A DNA stretch of 62,482 bases, taken from positions 1 through 62,482 of the forward strand of contig JAJPIU010000065.1 in NCBI GenBank assembly GCA_021324535.1, in the 5' to 3' direction. This document shows positions 53,880-61,803 of the stretch, one piece after another. The notes under the pieces are model-generated. The model searched no databases and was not told where the DNA came from. It saw only the letters and a program-made list of their open reading frames with translations. Source of the DNA: Pseudomonadota bacterium. Lineage in GTDB: Bacteria > Chloroflexota > Ktedonobacteria > Ktedonobacterales > JADMIN01. Made by a program: the position numbers and the translations under genes. How positions within the stretch are numbered: the first letter of the stretch is position 1; each line of letters starts with the position of its first letter.

Positions 53880-53946
53880 TGGCGATGAGGCTCGCCACTA
53901 ACCGCGCGTTTGCCCAAGAAGCGTTACGCGCTGATGGCTTCTACCC
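53880..53946 (+). ncRNA. Fluoride riboswitch (crcB motif)
   Basis: GGCGATGAGGCTCGCC forms the first stem-loop, AACC follows, GCGCGT pairs with ACGCGC, and CTGATGGCTTCTACCC closes the aptamer. Order, spacing and the conserved CTGATGGC..CTAC match the fluoride aptamer, and the GAGGC/GCTTC pairing is kept. The downstream genes are two fluoride channels, the classic target, so binding F- should turn them on. The switch mechanism in the 200 bases before crcB was not resolved. Confidence 0.92.
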
Positions 53947-54151
53947 GACGCTTGGCCCTGGCTTGCTGTTCTGGCCGGGCGCGTCGCCGTAGAAGCCTAT
54001 TTTGTTGCCTCGCGCCGCCAGCTTGTTTCTTGTTGGAGGCAGCGCGCCAACAGGCCAGAGCGGCGGCCTTATCCCGACACATGCCAGCGCCCCAGGATGT
54101 GAGCGTTGGAGACGATTGACAACCTCGAAAAGAAAGGGCTTCTCTCACACC

Positions 54152-54778
54152 ATGCGAAAACTGGCGTATGTCGCCGCAGGTGGCTTCTGCGGCGCACTGG
54201 CGCGCTGGCTGCTTGCGGCTCCGCTATTGGCGCTGGCAGGGCGCCTTGCGCTCCCCGGCGCTGGCAGTGGCTTTCCCTATGACGTACTGGCAATCAACCT
54301 CACAGGGGCGCTGGCGCTTGGCTTGATCTATGGGCTGGTGGAGCTTGGCGCGCATGTGCCGCATGGCGTGCGGCTACTGATAGGCACGGGCTTCCTGGGC
54401 GCGTATACGACGTTTAGCTCCTATGTCTACGGCGGAGAACAATTGCTGGCCAGCAACCGCCCATCCCTCATGCTGATGGGTATGCTCTATCTTGTCGGCA
54501 GCCTGGCGCTCGGCGTATTCTGCGCGCAGTGTGGCTACTGGCTGGCCGAAGCCTCTCTTGTAGGGATTATTGCTGCGCGACATCGCTTGCAACGTGCGCT
54601 GGCCCAATCAGCCGCCTCGCCAATGCCCCGCACGATCCGCGCAATGGGCGCGCCCATCGCCGATGTATTGAATGCGCTCGACCTGGGCAGGCTCGATCAG
54701 CCGCTTGGCGCGGACGAAACATTGGATGATGACGACTACGACGACCGCGACGGCCTCAGGGAAGAGGAGTTGGTGTGA
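54152..54778 (+). CDS. crcB: Fluoride channel CrcB/FluC, long subunit
   Basis: A 208-aa subunit from the ATG at 54152; the ORF-track start at 54002 adds an unrelated leader. Fluc motifs: AAGGFCGALARWLL, LAINLTGALALG and GTGFLGAYTTFSSYVYGGE. Four helices fill residues 1-135. About 70 extra residues follow (SPMPRTIRAMG...DDDDYDDRDGLREEE), an acidic tail absent from standard CrcB of about 125 aa. Fluoride leaves the cell through a dimer; two unequal genes suggest a heterodimer with the next product. Confidence 0.9.
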   Translation: MRKLAYVAAGGFCGALARWLLAAPLLALAGRLALPGAGSGFPYDVLAINLTGALALGLIYGLVELGAHVPHGVRLLIGTGFLGAYTTFSSYVYGGEQLLASNRPSLMLMGMLYLVGSLALGVFCAQCGYWLAEASLVGIIAARHRLQRALAQSAASPMPRTIRAMGAPIADVLNALDLGRLDQPLGADETLDDDDYDDRDGLREEELV

Positions 54779-55182
54779 TGATGGCGCTGCTGGTAACGGC
54801 GCTGGCGGTAGGCATGGCGGGCGCGGTGGGCGCGCTTGCCCGCTATGCGCTGGCGGAGTGGGTGGCGCCGCGCTGGAAGCATGCCTTCCCGCTGGCGACG
54901 CTGATCATCAATATCGCTGGCGCGTTTGCGCTGGCGTTTCTCTTCGCCGCCAGCGGTCGCCTCTTCGCCGCGCATGCCCAACTGGCGCTGCAAACCCAGA
55001 CGCGCGCCATCCTGGGGACAGGCTTCCTGGGTGGCTTTACCACCTTCAGCACACTCAGCGCCGAAACGCACACGCTCATCCGACGCAAACACCATGCGCT
55101 CGCCTGGCTCAACGTTGGTGGTTCGCTGCTGGTGGGCGTGCTGGCGGTCGTCGCTGGACTGGCGCTGGGCAATGTCCTCTAA
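54775..55182 (+). CDS. crcB: Fluoride channel CrcB/FluC, short subunit
   Basis: A 135-aa standard-size CrcB: GAVGALARYALAEWV, LIINIAGAFALAFLF and GTGFLGGFTTFSTLSAE, with the Phe/Thr/Ser track of the pore. Its start overlaps the stop of the long subunit (GTGATGATG around 54774-54780), so translation is coupled and equal amounts are expected. The pair would assemble as an inverted heterodimer. Confidence 0.92.
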   Translation: MMMALLVTALAVGMAGAVGALARYALAEWVAPRWKHAFPLATLIINIAGAFALAFLFAASGRLFAAHAQLALQTQTRAILGTGFLGGFTTFSTLSAETHTLIRRKHHALAWLNVGGSLLVGVLAVVAGLALGNVL

Positions 55183-55294
55183 TGTTTGCCCAGCAGTGAG
55201 GAACGCGATAGTCCAGGCGTAGACTGTAGTGCTATACTGACGGCATCAGCGCTAATCATGCTCTATCGTGGAAATCCGGGGAGGAGCGCGCCCG

Positions 55295-56476
55295 ATGGCA
55301 GATGAGGATATAGCGAAAACCATCGCTACGTCTTTGCTCATGGAGAGCGAAGGCTACCTGAGGCGACAGCAGTATGCGCAGGCGTTGGCGTGTTGTGAGC
55401 AGGTGTTGGCTTCACTTCCGAACCATGCAGGCGCATGGGCGAACAAAGCACGCGCGTTGGCTGCGCTTCATCGGGTGGATGAAGCCCTGGCGGCGGCTGA
55501 GCGCGCCTTGACGATTGATTCCACCCTTGCGCCTGCCTGGCACGCCAAAGGGATGGCGTTGGCAAGGATCCACAGCAAGCGTGCTGACGCGCTCGCTGCC
55601 TATGAGCGCGCGCTAGCCCGTGACCCAGCTTTCGCGCCTTCGCTCATCAACAAAGCAGGGCTACTTTCAGCGGTGGATCGCCATGATGAGGCGCTTATGG
55701 TGATAGATCAAGCGATCACGCTCGATCCTGCGTATGGTCTGGCATGGACGAACAAAGGTGTTATCCTCATCAACCTCAATCGCTATGAAGAGGCGTTGGC
55801 AGCGATGAATCATGCGGCCGAACTCGATCCTATGAGCGCGCGCATACTCGCTCATAGGGGAATGGCGCTGAAAAGGCTGAAACGCTATGCTGAGGCGCAC
55901 CAGGATTATGATCGCGCGCTGGCGCTCGATCCTACATCTCTCCCCGCCTGGATTAATCTGGGCAGTTTGCTCATTGACCAGGGGAAGTTTGTCGAAGCCT
56001 TATATGCTACTGACAACGCTCTTGCGCTTGATCCCAATCATCTGAGAGCATGGGCAAACAAGGCGTGGATACTATACCTGCTCAAGAGATTGGACGAATC
56101 TAGCGCGGCAGCCGAGCGGGCGCTAGCATTGAACCCAACGGATAGCTCGGCTCTCAATACGAAGGGCCTCATTTTCCATGCGCGCCGCCGCCACAAAGAG
56201 GCGCTAACGTGTTTTCAGAAAGCTGTGCAAGCTGACCCGGTATTTCACTATGCCTGGTTCAATCAGGGAAAGACATTCATTGCCCTGAAAAAATACCCAC
56301 AGGCGCTCGAAGCGCTCAATCGTGGGTTGGCGCTCAAACCCGCTGACGCTTCGATCTGGAAGTTGCGCGCCGAGGTCTTGCGCCAACTTGGCCGCTGTGA
56401 TGAGGCGCGCGCGAGCGACGCGCAGGCCGAGGCGCTACGCAATGGCAAGCGGCGCGCAGAGGCGCATAAAACGTGA
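55295..56476 (+). CDS. TPR-repeat protein
   Basis: A 393-aa protein from the ATG at 55295 (GGAGGAG eight bases upstream). About eleven TPRs of 34 residues cover it, each with the form AWxNKGxxLxxLxRxxEALAAxxxALxLDP. No signal or membrane segment, and no enzymatic domain. A scaffold for protein complexes is likely. Its 3' end overlaps the -10 box of rnpB. Confidence 0.88.
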   Translation: MADEDIAKTIATSLLMESEGYLRRQQYAQALACCEQVLASLPNHAGAWANKARALAALHRVDEALAAAERALTIDSTLAPAWHAKGMALARIHSKRADALAAYERALARDPAFAPSLINKAGLLSAVDRHDEALMVIDQAITLDPAYGLAWTNKGVILINLNRYEEALAAMNHAAELDPMSARILAHRGMALKRLKRYAEAHQDYDRALALDPTSLPAWINLGSLLIDQGKFVEALYATDNALALDPNHLRAWANKAWILYLLKRLDESSAAAERALALNPTDSSALNTKGLIFHARRRHKEALTCFQKAVQADPVFHYAWFNQGKTFIALKKYPQALEALNRGLALKPADASIWKLRAEVLRQLGRCDEARASDAQAEALRNGKRRAEAHKT

Positions 56477-56482
56477 TATACT
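56477..56482 (+). promoter_or_regulatory. -10 box of rnpB
   Basis: TATACT spans the stop codon region of the TPR gene, about 25 bases before the estimated 5' end of RNase P RNA. The -35 box is weak. Confidence 0.4.
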
Positions 56483-56504
56483 ACAGGCGCGTGAAGGGGG
56501 CGTG

Positions 56505-56925
56505 AGGCGCCCAGGCAATCGCGGGCGGCTCGTGTTGGCGTGGCATGGTGACATGCGGCGCTGGCAAGCCGCGCGAGGAAAGTCCGAACTCCACAGAGCG
56601 GGATGCTGGCTAACGGCCAGTGGGGGCGACCCCAAGGAGAGCGCCACAGAAACATACCGCCGCGCGCGCTCGTTGAGGCTCCAGCCAACACTGGCTCGCG
56701 TTGGTAAGGGTGAAATGGCGAGGTAAGAGCTCACCAGCAACCGGGTGACCGGTTGGCTGCGGCAAGCCCCATCTGGAGCAAGGCCGGACAGGAGGAGCAG
56801 TCAGCGCATGCTGCGGGCAACTGTGGTGTGCGCTGGCTCGCGGGTGGCTCGCCCGTTACCCTCCGGGTTGGCCGCTAGAGGCGGCGGGCAACCGTCGTCG
56901 TAGAGAGATGATTGCCATCGCTGGC
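56505..56925 (+). ncRNA. rnpB: RNase P RNA, bacterial type A
   Basis: Universal RNase P blocks are present in order: GAGGAAAGTCCGAACTCCAC, CAGAGCGGGATGCTGGCTAA, CCACAGAAACATACCGCC, GGTAAGGGTGAAATGGC, and GTAGAGAGATGATTGCC at the 3' side. GGCAATC (56514) pairs with GATTGCC (56910), closing the outer stem. It is the catalytic RNA that cuts the 5' leaders of tRNA precursors. Ends are estimates within about 10 bases. The ORF-track entries over it are shadows. Confidence 0.96.
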
Positions 56926-57081
56926 GTCGTAGGGCGCTGGCGGAACAAAATTCGGCTTACGGACGCCTCATCCTCCCTTTGCCATATCTTTTCATATGCT
57001 CCGGCTCACTTTCATTATCGGGCGGCTGGTATCATTGGCAGGGGTCATCCCCTGTGGAGGCTACGCAAAGGGGGAGAGACC

Positions 57082-57738
57082 ATGACACGCGATGGGTTTC
57101 ATAAGGATTTACGCGAGATTGAAGAAGCGGTCATCCAGATGGCCGCGCTTGTTGAGGCGGAAATTGCCCTGGCAATGCAGGCGCTTAGCAAGCGGGATGT
57201 GAACCTGGCGCAGGAGGTGGTGACGCGCGACGGCGAAGTCAACGCCCTTCAGCGCGACATCCGCACCCGCTGTACCAGCCTGATCGCTCTGCAAGCGCCT
57301 GTCGCCCGTGACCTGCGCGAACTGGTAACGGTGCAACTGGTGATCAGCGAACTTGAGCGCATGGGCGATCATGCCGTTGGCGTCGCCAAGCAATCGCTGC
57401 GTCTGCAAGAGTTCGAGCCGCTGCCACTGCTTGTCAACGAACTGGTGGAGATGGCCCGGCTGGCGCGAAACCAGGTGCGCGAAGGCATCCAGGCGTTCGT
57501 GGATGTGAATGTACAGCTTGCTCGGGCTATCTGCGCCAAAGATGACGAGATTGACCAGCGCTACCGCATGGTATTTACCAACATCCTCACGGCGATGACA
57601 AACGACCCCAGCATCATCAAGCCTGCGGCGTCGCTGCTCTTTGTCGCGCACGACATCGAGCGCATCGCCGACCGCGTGACAAACATCTGTGAAGATGTGA
57701 TCTATATGGTCTCCGGCGAGGTTGAGGAACTGAACTAA
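57082..57738 (+). CDS. phoU: Phosphate transport regulator PhoU
   Basis: A 218-aa PhoU of two three-helix bundles with the metal-binding repeats VVTRDGEVNALQRDIR...DLRELVTVQLVISELERMGDHA and CAKDDEIDQRYR...FVAHDIERIADRVTNI. It damps phosphate uptake and PhoR-PhoB signalling. GGGGGAGAGA is before the ATG at 57082; the ORF-track start at 56908 lies in rnpB. It is followed by a PhoB-like regulator, without pst genes or a sensor kinase. Confidence 0.95.
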   Translation: MTRDGFHKDLREIEEAVIQMAALVEAEIALAMQALSKRDVNLAQEVVTRDGEVNALQRDIRTRCTSLIALQAPVARDLRELVTVQLVISELERMGDHAVGVAKQSLRLQEFEPLPLLVNELVEMARLARNQVREGIQAFVDVNVQLARAICAKDDEIDQRYRMVFTNILTAMTNDPSIIKPAASLLFVAHDIERIADRVTNICEDVIYMVSGEVEELN

Positions 57739-57796
57739 CCGACGCCGGAACACATGAGAGCATAGCGGTAAGTGGCCCACAGGCAGGAGCGCAGGC

Positions 57797-58537
57797 GTGC
57801 AACAGCAACACTCGCAACAACCACAGCAACCGGTGGTGATTCTCGTGGTAGAAGACGACGAGGCGCTCCGCGAGACCATCGTCTACAACTTGCGCGCCGA
57901 TGGCTACGAGACGCTTGCGGCGGCGGATGGCGTAACTGCCCTCGAACTCGCGCGCCAGCGTCCCGTTTCATTGGTACTGCTCGATGTCATGTTGCCGCGT
58001 CTGAGCGGCCTTGACGTCTGCCGCCAGTTGCGCGCACGTCCGGCGACGGCGGATGTACCCATTCTGATGCTGACAGCCCGCGCCGAGGAGTCTGACATTG
58101 TGGTAGGGCTTGAGCTTGGCGCTGATGATTATGTGACCAAGCCGTTTAGCTGGTCGGAGACACGCGCGCGGGTGCGCGCATTGCTGCGTCGTGGACGCGC
58201 CACAGTGGGCGGCGAGTCGCCCCAACCGGAGGAAAGCGAAGTCCTCGAGGCGGGCGACCTGCGGATCGACCTGGCGCGCCACGAGGTGACGAAGCGCGGC
58301 CAGCCTATCGAACTCCCCACCCGCCTCTTTGAGTTGCTTGCGTACCTTGTGCGCTACAAGGGAACCGTGCTGACGCGCGGCCGGCTGTTGGAGCGCGTCT
58401 GGGGGTATGACTACGCAGGCGACACACGCACGGTGGATGTGCATGTGCGCTGGCTGCGCGAGAAGCTGGAAGACGACCCGGCGAACCCACAGTTGATCCA
58501 GACGGTACGCGGGGTGGGCTATCGCTTCAAGGGGTGA
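57797..58537 (+). CDS. OmpR/PhoB-family response regulator
   Basis: A 246-aa regulator from a GTG. The receiver domain has VVEDDEAL, the phosphorylated Asp in LVLLDVMLPRLSG, LTARAEE and DYVTKPF. The winged helix follows from about residue 155 (FELLAYLVRYKGTVLTRGRLLERVWGYDYAGDTRTVDVHVRWLREKLE). A Gln-rich N-terminus (QQQHSQQPQQP) precedes. Its place after phoU suggests phosphate control. The histidine kinase is not here: the next gene converges and overlaps by 19 bases. Confidence 0.93.
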   Translation: MQQQHSQQPQQPVVILVVEDDEALRETIVYNLRADGYETLAAADGVTALELARQRPVSLVLLDVMLPRLSGLDVCRQLRARPATADVPILMLTARAEESDIVVGLELGADDYVTKPFSWSETRARVRALLRRGRATVGGESPQPEESEVLEAGDLRIDLARHEVTKRGQPIELPTRLFELLAYLVRYKGTVLTRGRLLERVWGYDYAGDTRTVDVHVRWLREKLEDDPANPQLIQTVRGVGYRFKG

Positions 58538-60054
58538 GCTGGCGAGTGGCTATTGTTAGCCTGCGAAAACACGAGAATAGCCAGCCCTATCACTAGCGCC
58601 AGGCCGCCCAGCGGGCGCAATTCCAGCGCGCCCGGCCAGAGCGGTATCCCAAACACGGTGGTATGGTGAGGAAGCGGATCGGTATCCCACCCATAGGGCA
58701 AACCCCAGCCCAGCGCCAGCGTCGCCAGCGCGATCAGCGCCAGTACGCCGATCTCTTTGCGGCGTGCGGCTGATGATGACGCAGTGAGCGCACGCCGAAT
58801 CCCAATGCCAAGCCCAGCAAAGACGCCGGGCAGCAGCCAGACATAGTGATGTACCCAGGCGGTGGGCGAGAGCAAGACCATCGCGCAGAGGGCTATGCCA
58901 AATATGAGCGCCTCGATGTCGTCGTGTGCGCGCTGTGCCTGCGCATCTAATTGTGTGTTTTGCAGTAGCCCATGCCACGGCGCACGCCAGATCAGTATAC
59001 CTACCCCAAGCCCCAGCAGTCCAAGGATAGCGTATTGCCCCAGCGTGAAGGCAATTGAACTGCCTGACAGGCCAAGCGCAACTTTGATGGGCGCCAGCAG
59101 CGCCTCGTTGTGGTTGAGCGATTGGTCGCCCGTACCCACCTGCAACGCCTGGGGGATGGCGGCGAAGAAGACGCCCGGCCCGACAATCACTATACAGAGC
59201 AGACTCACCGCCGCAAGCGTGATCAGCGCCGCCGCCACTGCTTCCCACCGACGACGCAGCGCCAGATAGACGATCAGAATCGCGGGAGTGAACTTGATCA
59301 ACGCTGCCAGCGCGATCAGCGCGCCGACCCAACGTTCATGCCCACGGCGGCCCAGCAGCGGGATCGGCGCCAGCAGCGCCAGCACGAGGAAGTTGACCTG
59401 CCCCGTGAGCAACGCCTGATAGGCCGGGGTGAACCCCAGGCAGACCAGCGCCGCCAGCGCCAGGGAGACCAGTGGCGTCGGATCATCCAGCAGCCCCGCC
59501 AGCCCATTGCTCTGTGCTGAGGGCGTTGTTTGCATGGTCGCTGTCGCGCCGGAGACGTTGGGTGCAATGGCTGCTTGTGGCTGACGACGTAGCGTATCGC
59601 CAAGCAGGTAGCGCAACTCACCCGCGAAGAAGAAGGTTAGCGCAATCCAGAGGGTCGCGTTGGCCAGCAGCCACAGTCGCGAGAGTACGCGAAACGAGAG
59701 AATGGTGAACGGGCTGAGCAGCAGCGCAAACAGCGGCGGATAGGCATACGGCAGCGGCGGGTTGACCAGCGTATGGCTTCGTGCGCCAGCCTGCTTCAGT
59801 GTCGTGGGGTCGTAGATGTTGGCGTGCAGATTATTTCGCAATGCCGCCGCAGCCGCGTAGTATGTTGAGAAGTCGTAGCGGCCCGCCTCAGAACTCAGAA
59901 ATCCGGCCAGGGTGATCGCCCAATGGCCCAGCATGATCAGCAGCGTCGCCCCAGCCAGCGCCACCAGCGCAGCGCGCCAGCCGGTGGAAAAGGCAGGCGT
60001 GGCGCTCTTCTCGGCTGGCGTGGCGTTTTGCTGCGTAGGCTGTGTCTCTGCCAT
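58519..60054 (-). CDS. GT87 (DUF2029)-type membrane glycosyltransferase
   Basis: A 511-aa protein from the ATG at 60054 (GGAG ten bases upstream; the ORF-track start adds 56 unrelated residues). It has about twelve helices. The first loop has YDFSTYYAAAAALRNNLHANIYDP and later PYAYPPLFALLLSPF, typical of GT87 polyprenol-phosphate-mannose-dependent mannosyltransferases. It should act at the outer face of the membrane on a glycolipid or polysaccharide. The 3' end overlaps the response regulator's by 19 bases. Confidence 0.87.
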   Translation of the reverse strand: MAETQPTQQNATPAEKSATPAFSTGWRAALVALAGATLLIMLGHWAITLAGFLSSEAGRYDFSTYYAAAAALRNNLHANIYDPTTLKQAGARSHTLVNPPLPYAYPPLFALLLSPFTILSFRVLSRLWLLANATLWIALTFFFAGELRYLLGDTLRRQPQAAIAPNVSGATATMQTTPSAQSNGLAGLLDDPTPLVSLALAALVCLGFTPAYQALLTGQVNFLVLALLAPIPLLGRRGHERWVGALIALAALIKFTPAILIVYLALRRRWEAVAAALITLAAVSLLCIVIVGPGVFFAAIPQALQVGTGDQSLNHNEALLAPIKVALGLSGSSIAFTLGQYAILGLLGLGVGILIWRAPWHGLLQNTQLDAQAQRAHDDIEALIFGIALCAMVLLSPTAWVHHYVWLLPGVFAGLGIGIRRALTASSSAARRKEIGVLALIALATLALGWGLPYGWDTDPLPHHTTVFGIPLWPGALELRPLGGLALVIGLAILVFSQANNSHSPAHPLKR

Positions 60055-60185
60055 ATGCGAGTGTCTCCAATTGTGGTGTATGAAATGAGAAGGAGCGCGC
60101 CGCGCCATCCCGCTGTATTCTAACATAGAGACTCCAATTTGGAGACGTCTGTGAAGCTGAAGCGCCAAATGCGTCTTCCTTGCTC

Positions 60186-60214
60186 TTGAAAAGCAGTGAG
60201 TTTGCTGATATACT
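60186..60214 (+). promoter_or_regulatory. Promoter of the eqolisin gene
   Basis: TTGAAA, 17-base spacer, TATACT, about 80 bases before the ATG at 60292. Confidence 0.75.
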
Positions 60215-60291
60215 TGCGACACGTTCTAGCGTTGTATATGCGTCATGTGGCCAGATGCGCTACATGACCAACAGCCTCTTGAGGAGAGACA

Positions 60292-61077
60292 ATGCGCAAA
60301 ACACTCTTTGTCCTGGCGCCGGTGGCGCTGGTCGCGATCACCCTGGTCGCCGTGTTGGCCCTCTCATTCGGCGGAATCGGTACCGCCAACGCAGCGCGCT
60401 CTATGTATAGGGTTCATCATTCTGTTCCCAGCATTTTCCTGAGCCGACATGGGCGCCACTCCACCAGCTCCAACTGGTCGGGCTACGCCACCACCGGCAC
60501 AACGTACAGCGATGTAAAAGGCTCGTGGGTTGAGCCGAGCGTTACCTGTTCTAGTGGGCAGACAGCCTATTCGTCCTTCTGGGTGGGTATTGATGGCGAC
60601 ACCACCAACACCGTCGAACAGTTGGGAACCGACAGCGATTGCTCCAGTGGTAGCCCGGTCTACTACGGCTGGTGGGAGATGTATCCCAAAGGGTCTCATA
60701 ACATCTCGACCTCGACGTATCCTGTGCAGCCCGGCGATAGCCTCAGCGCCGCGGTCAGCACGAACGGCTCCGGCTTGTTCACGCTGACGATGACCAACAA
60801 CACGCGCGGCTGGACGTTCACCACCACGCAAACCTCGCGGAAGGCAAAGCGCGGCTCGGCGGAGTGGATCGCTGAAGCGCCCTCCTCTGGTGGTATTTTA
60901 CCGCTTGCCGACTTTGGCACGGTCAACTTCTCGAACTGCACGGCGAACGGCGTTGCGATCAGCTCCAATCCTAATCCCGACGCGATCACCATGGCGGCCA
61001 ACGGCGTGACGAAGGCGGTTCCCTCCAGCCTCGGCTCCGGCGGCGAGTCGTTTAGCGTCACCTGGAAGCACAGCTAA
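60292..61077 (+). CDS. Secreted G1-family (eqolisin) peptidase
   Basis: A 261-aa protein. A signal peptide (MRKTLFVLAPVALVAITLVAVLAL...ANA) precedes a short pro-part and the domain SSNWSGYATTG, SSFWVGIDGDTTNTVEQLG (Gln110), YYGWWEMYP, VQPGDSLSA and GSAEWIAEAPS (Glu191/195). The Gln and Glu form the eqolisin dyad, which works at acid pH in fungal members. Two Cys pairs suggest disulfides outside the cell. GAGGAGAG precedes the ATG. A strong promoter lies upstream and hairpin repeats follow. It probably acts in peptide feeding in acid surroundings. Confidence 0.88.
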   Translation: MRKTLFVLAPVALVAITLVAVLALSFGGIGTANAARSMYRVHHSVPSIFLSRHGRHSTSSNWSGYATTGTTYSDVKGSWVEPSVTCSSGQTAYSSFWVGIDGDTTNTVEQLGTDSDCSSGSPVYYGWWEMYPKGSHNISTSTYPVQPGDSLSAAVSTNGSGLFTLTMTNNTRGWTFTTTQTSRKAKRGSAEWIAEAPSSGGILPLADFGTVNFSNCTANGVAISSNPNPDAITMAANGVTKAVPSSLGSGGESFSVTWKHS

Positions 61078-61094
61078 ACACACCTAACCCCTTG

Positions 61095-61168
61095 CCCCCT
61101 TCCCATCCGGGGAAGGGGGTGGCGGAATGATCTAACTCCTTGCCCCCTTGCCTATCTGGAAAGGGGGC
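61095..61168. repeat. Two C-rich/G-rich hairpin repeats in tandem, copies 4-5
   Basis: CCCCCTTCCC-ATCC-GGGGAAGGGGG (61095-61119) is followed by GCCCCCTT-loop-AAGGGGGC (61142-61168), each after CTAAC(C/T)CCTT. They lie between the eqolisin and the next gene and may end or attenuate transcription. Confidence 0.8.
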
Positions 61169-61190
61169 ATCTGTATAGGGTGAATTGCCT

Positions 61191-61790
61191 ATGAATGATA
61201 AGATGACTGTTCAAGCGTTGGAAGAACGCATCGGGCAGATGGAAGCGCGTATCAGGCGGCTGGAAGAACAATTGGAAAGCGCCGCGCGAACGGAGACGCA
61301 ACCTGCCACGCAGCCAATTCAGCTGGTTGCGCCGCTGGAAATACGCGATAGCGAGGGGCGGTTATTGCTCGATCTACACGTTGAGCGGAACGACCGTAGC
61401 GTGCGCCTGTTCAACGCAGGTGGTCATGTCGCTGCCGCGCTGGGCGTGGATGGAACGAATGGCGGCTATTTGGCGCTACGCAACTACGAGGGCGAACTCG
61501 TTGGCCTATGGGATGTGGAGTCATACGGCGGGCGCTTGCAAGTGTTGGGAAATCAGGGCGGCGGCGTGTTTCTACACGGCGGCGAGGCCGGAAATGACGA
61601 CGCTGGCGGCCAGATCATCATCACCACGCCGGAGCAAATTGATGGCGTGTACCCCTCCAACGCAGGACATCTCTTTATCTCCACCGATAGCGAAGGCGCC
61701 GAGGTTGAGATAGAAGGCAAGCAACTGGTCATTCGCCTCGGTGACGTAACCTTTACATCAGGAGACATTGGCCGCGTAGAAAACGATTGA
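61191..61790 (+). CDS. Coiled-coil plus beta-repeat hypothetical protein
   Basis: A 199-aa protein from the ATG at 61191 (AGGGTGA eight bases upstream). The first 35 residues form a coiled coil (VQALEERIGQMEARIRRLEEQLESA). Next comes IEIRDSEGRLLLDLHVERND-like sequence and Gly/Asn-rich beta repeats (VAAALGVDGTNGGYLALRNYEGELVGLW...GRLQVLGNQGGGVFLHGGE). It looks like a trimeric or beta-solenoid protein. No family recognised. The next gene starts 13 bases later, so they form an operon. Confidence 0.7.
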   Translation: MNDKMTVQALEERIGQMEARIRRLEEQLESAARTETQPATQPIQLVAPLEIRDSEGRLLLDLHVERNDRSVRLFNAGGHVAAALGVDGTNGGYLALRNYEGELVGLWDVESYGGRLQVLGNQGGGVFLHGGEAGNDDAGGQIIITTPEQIDGVYPSNAGHLFISTDSEGAEVEIEGKQLVIRLGDVTFTSGDIGRVEND

Positions 61791-61803
61791 GGAGAGGTGA
61801 GCT

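Noticed and set aside
56322-57081. ORFs over the RNase P RNA and the long PhoU version
   Set aside because: RNase P conserved blocks explain the sequence, and the PhoU ribosome binding site sits at 57065-57081.
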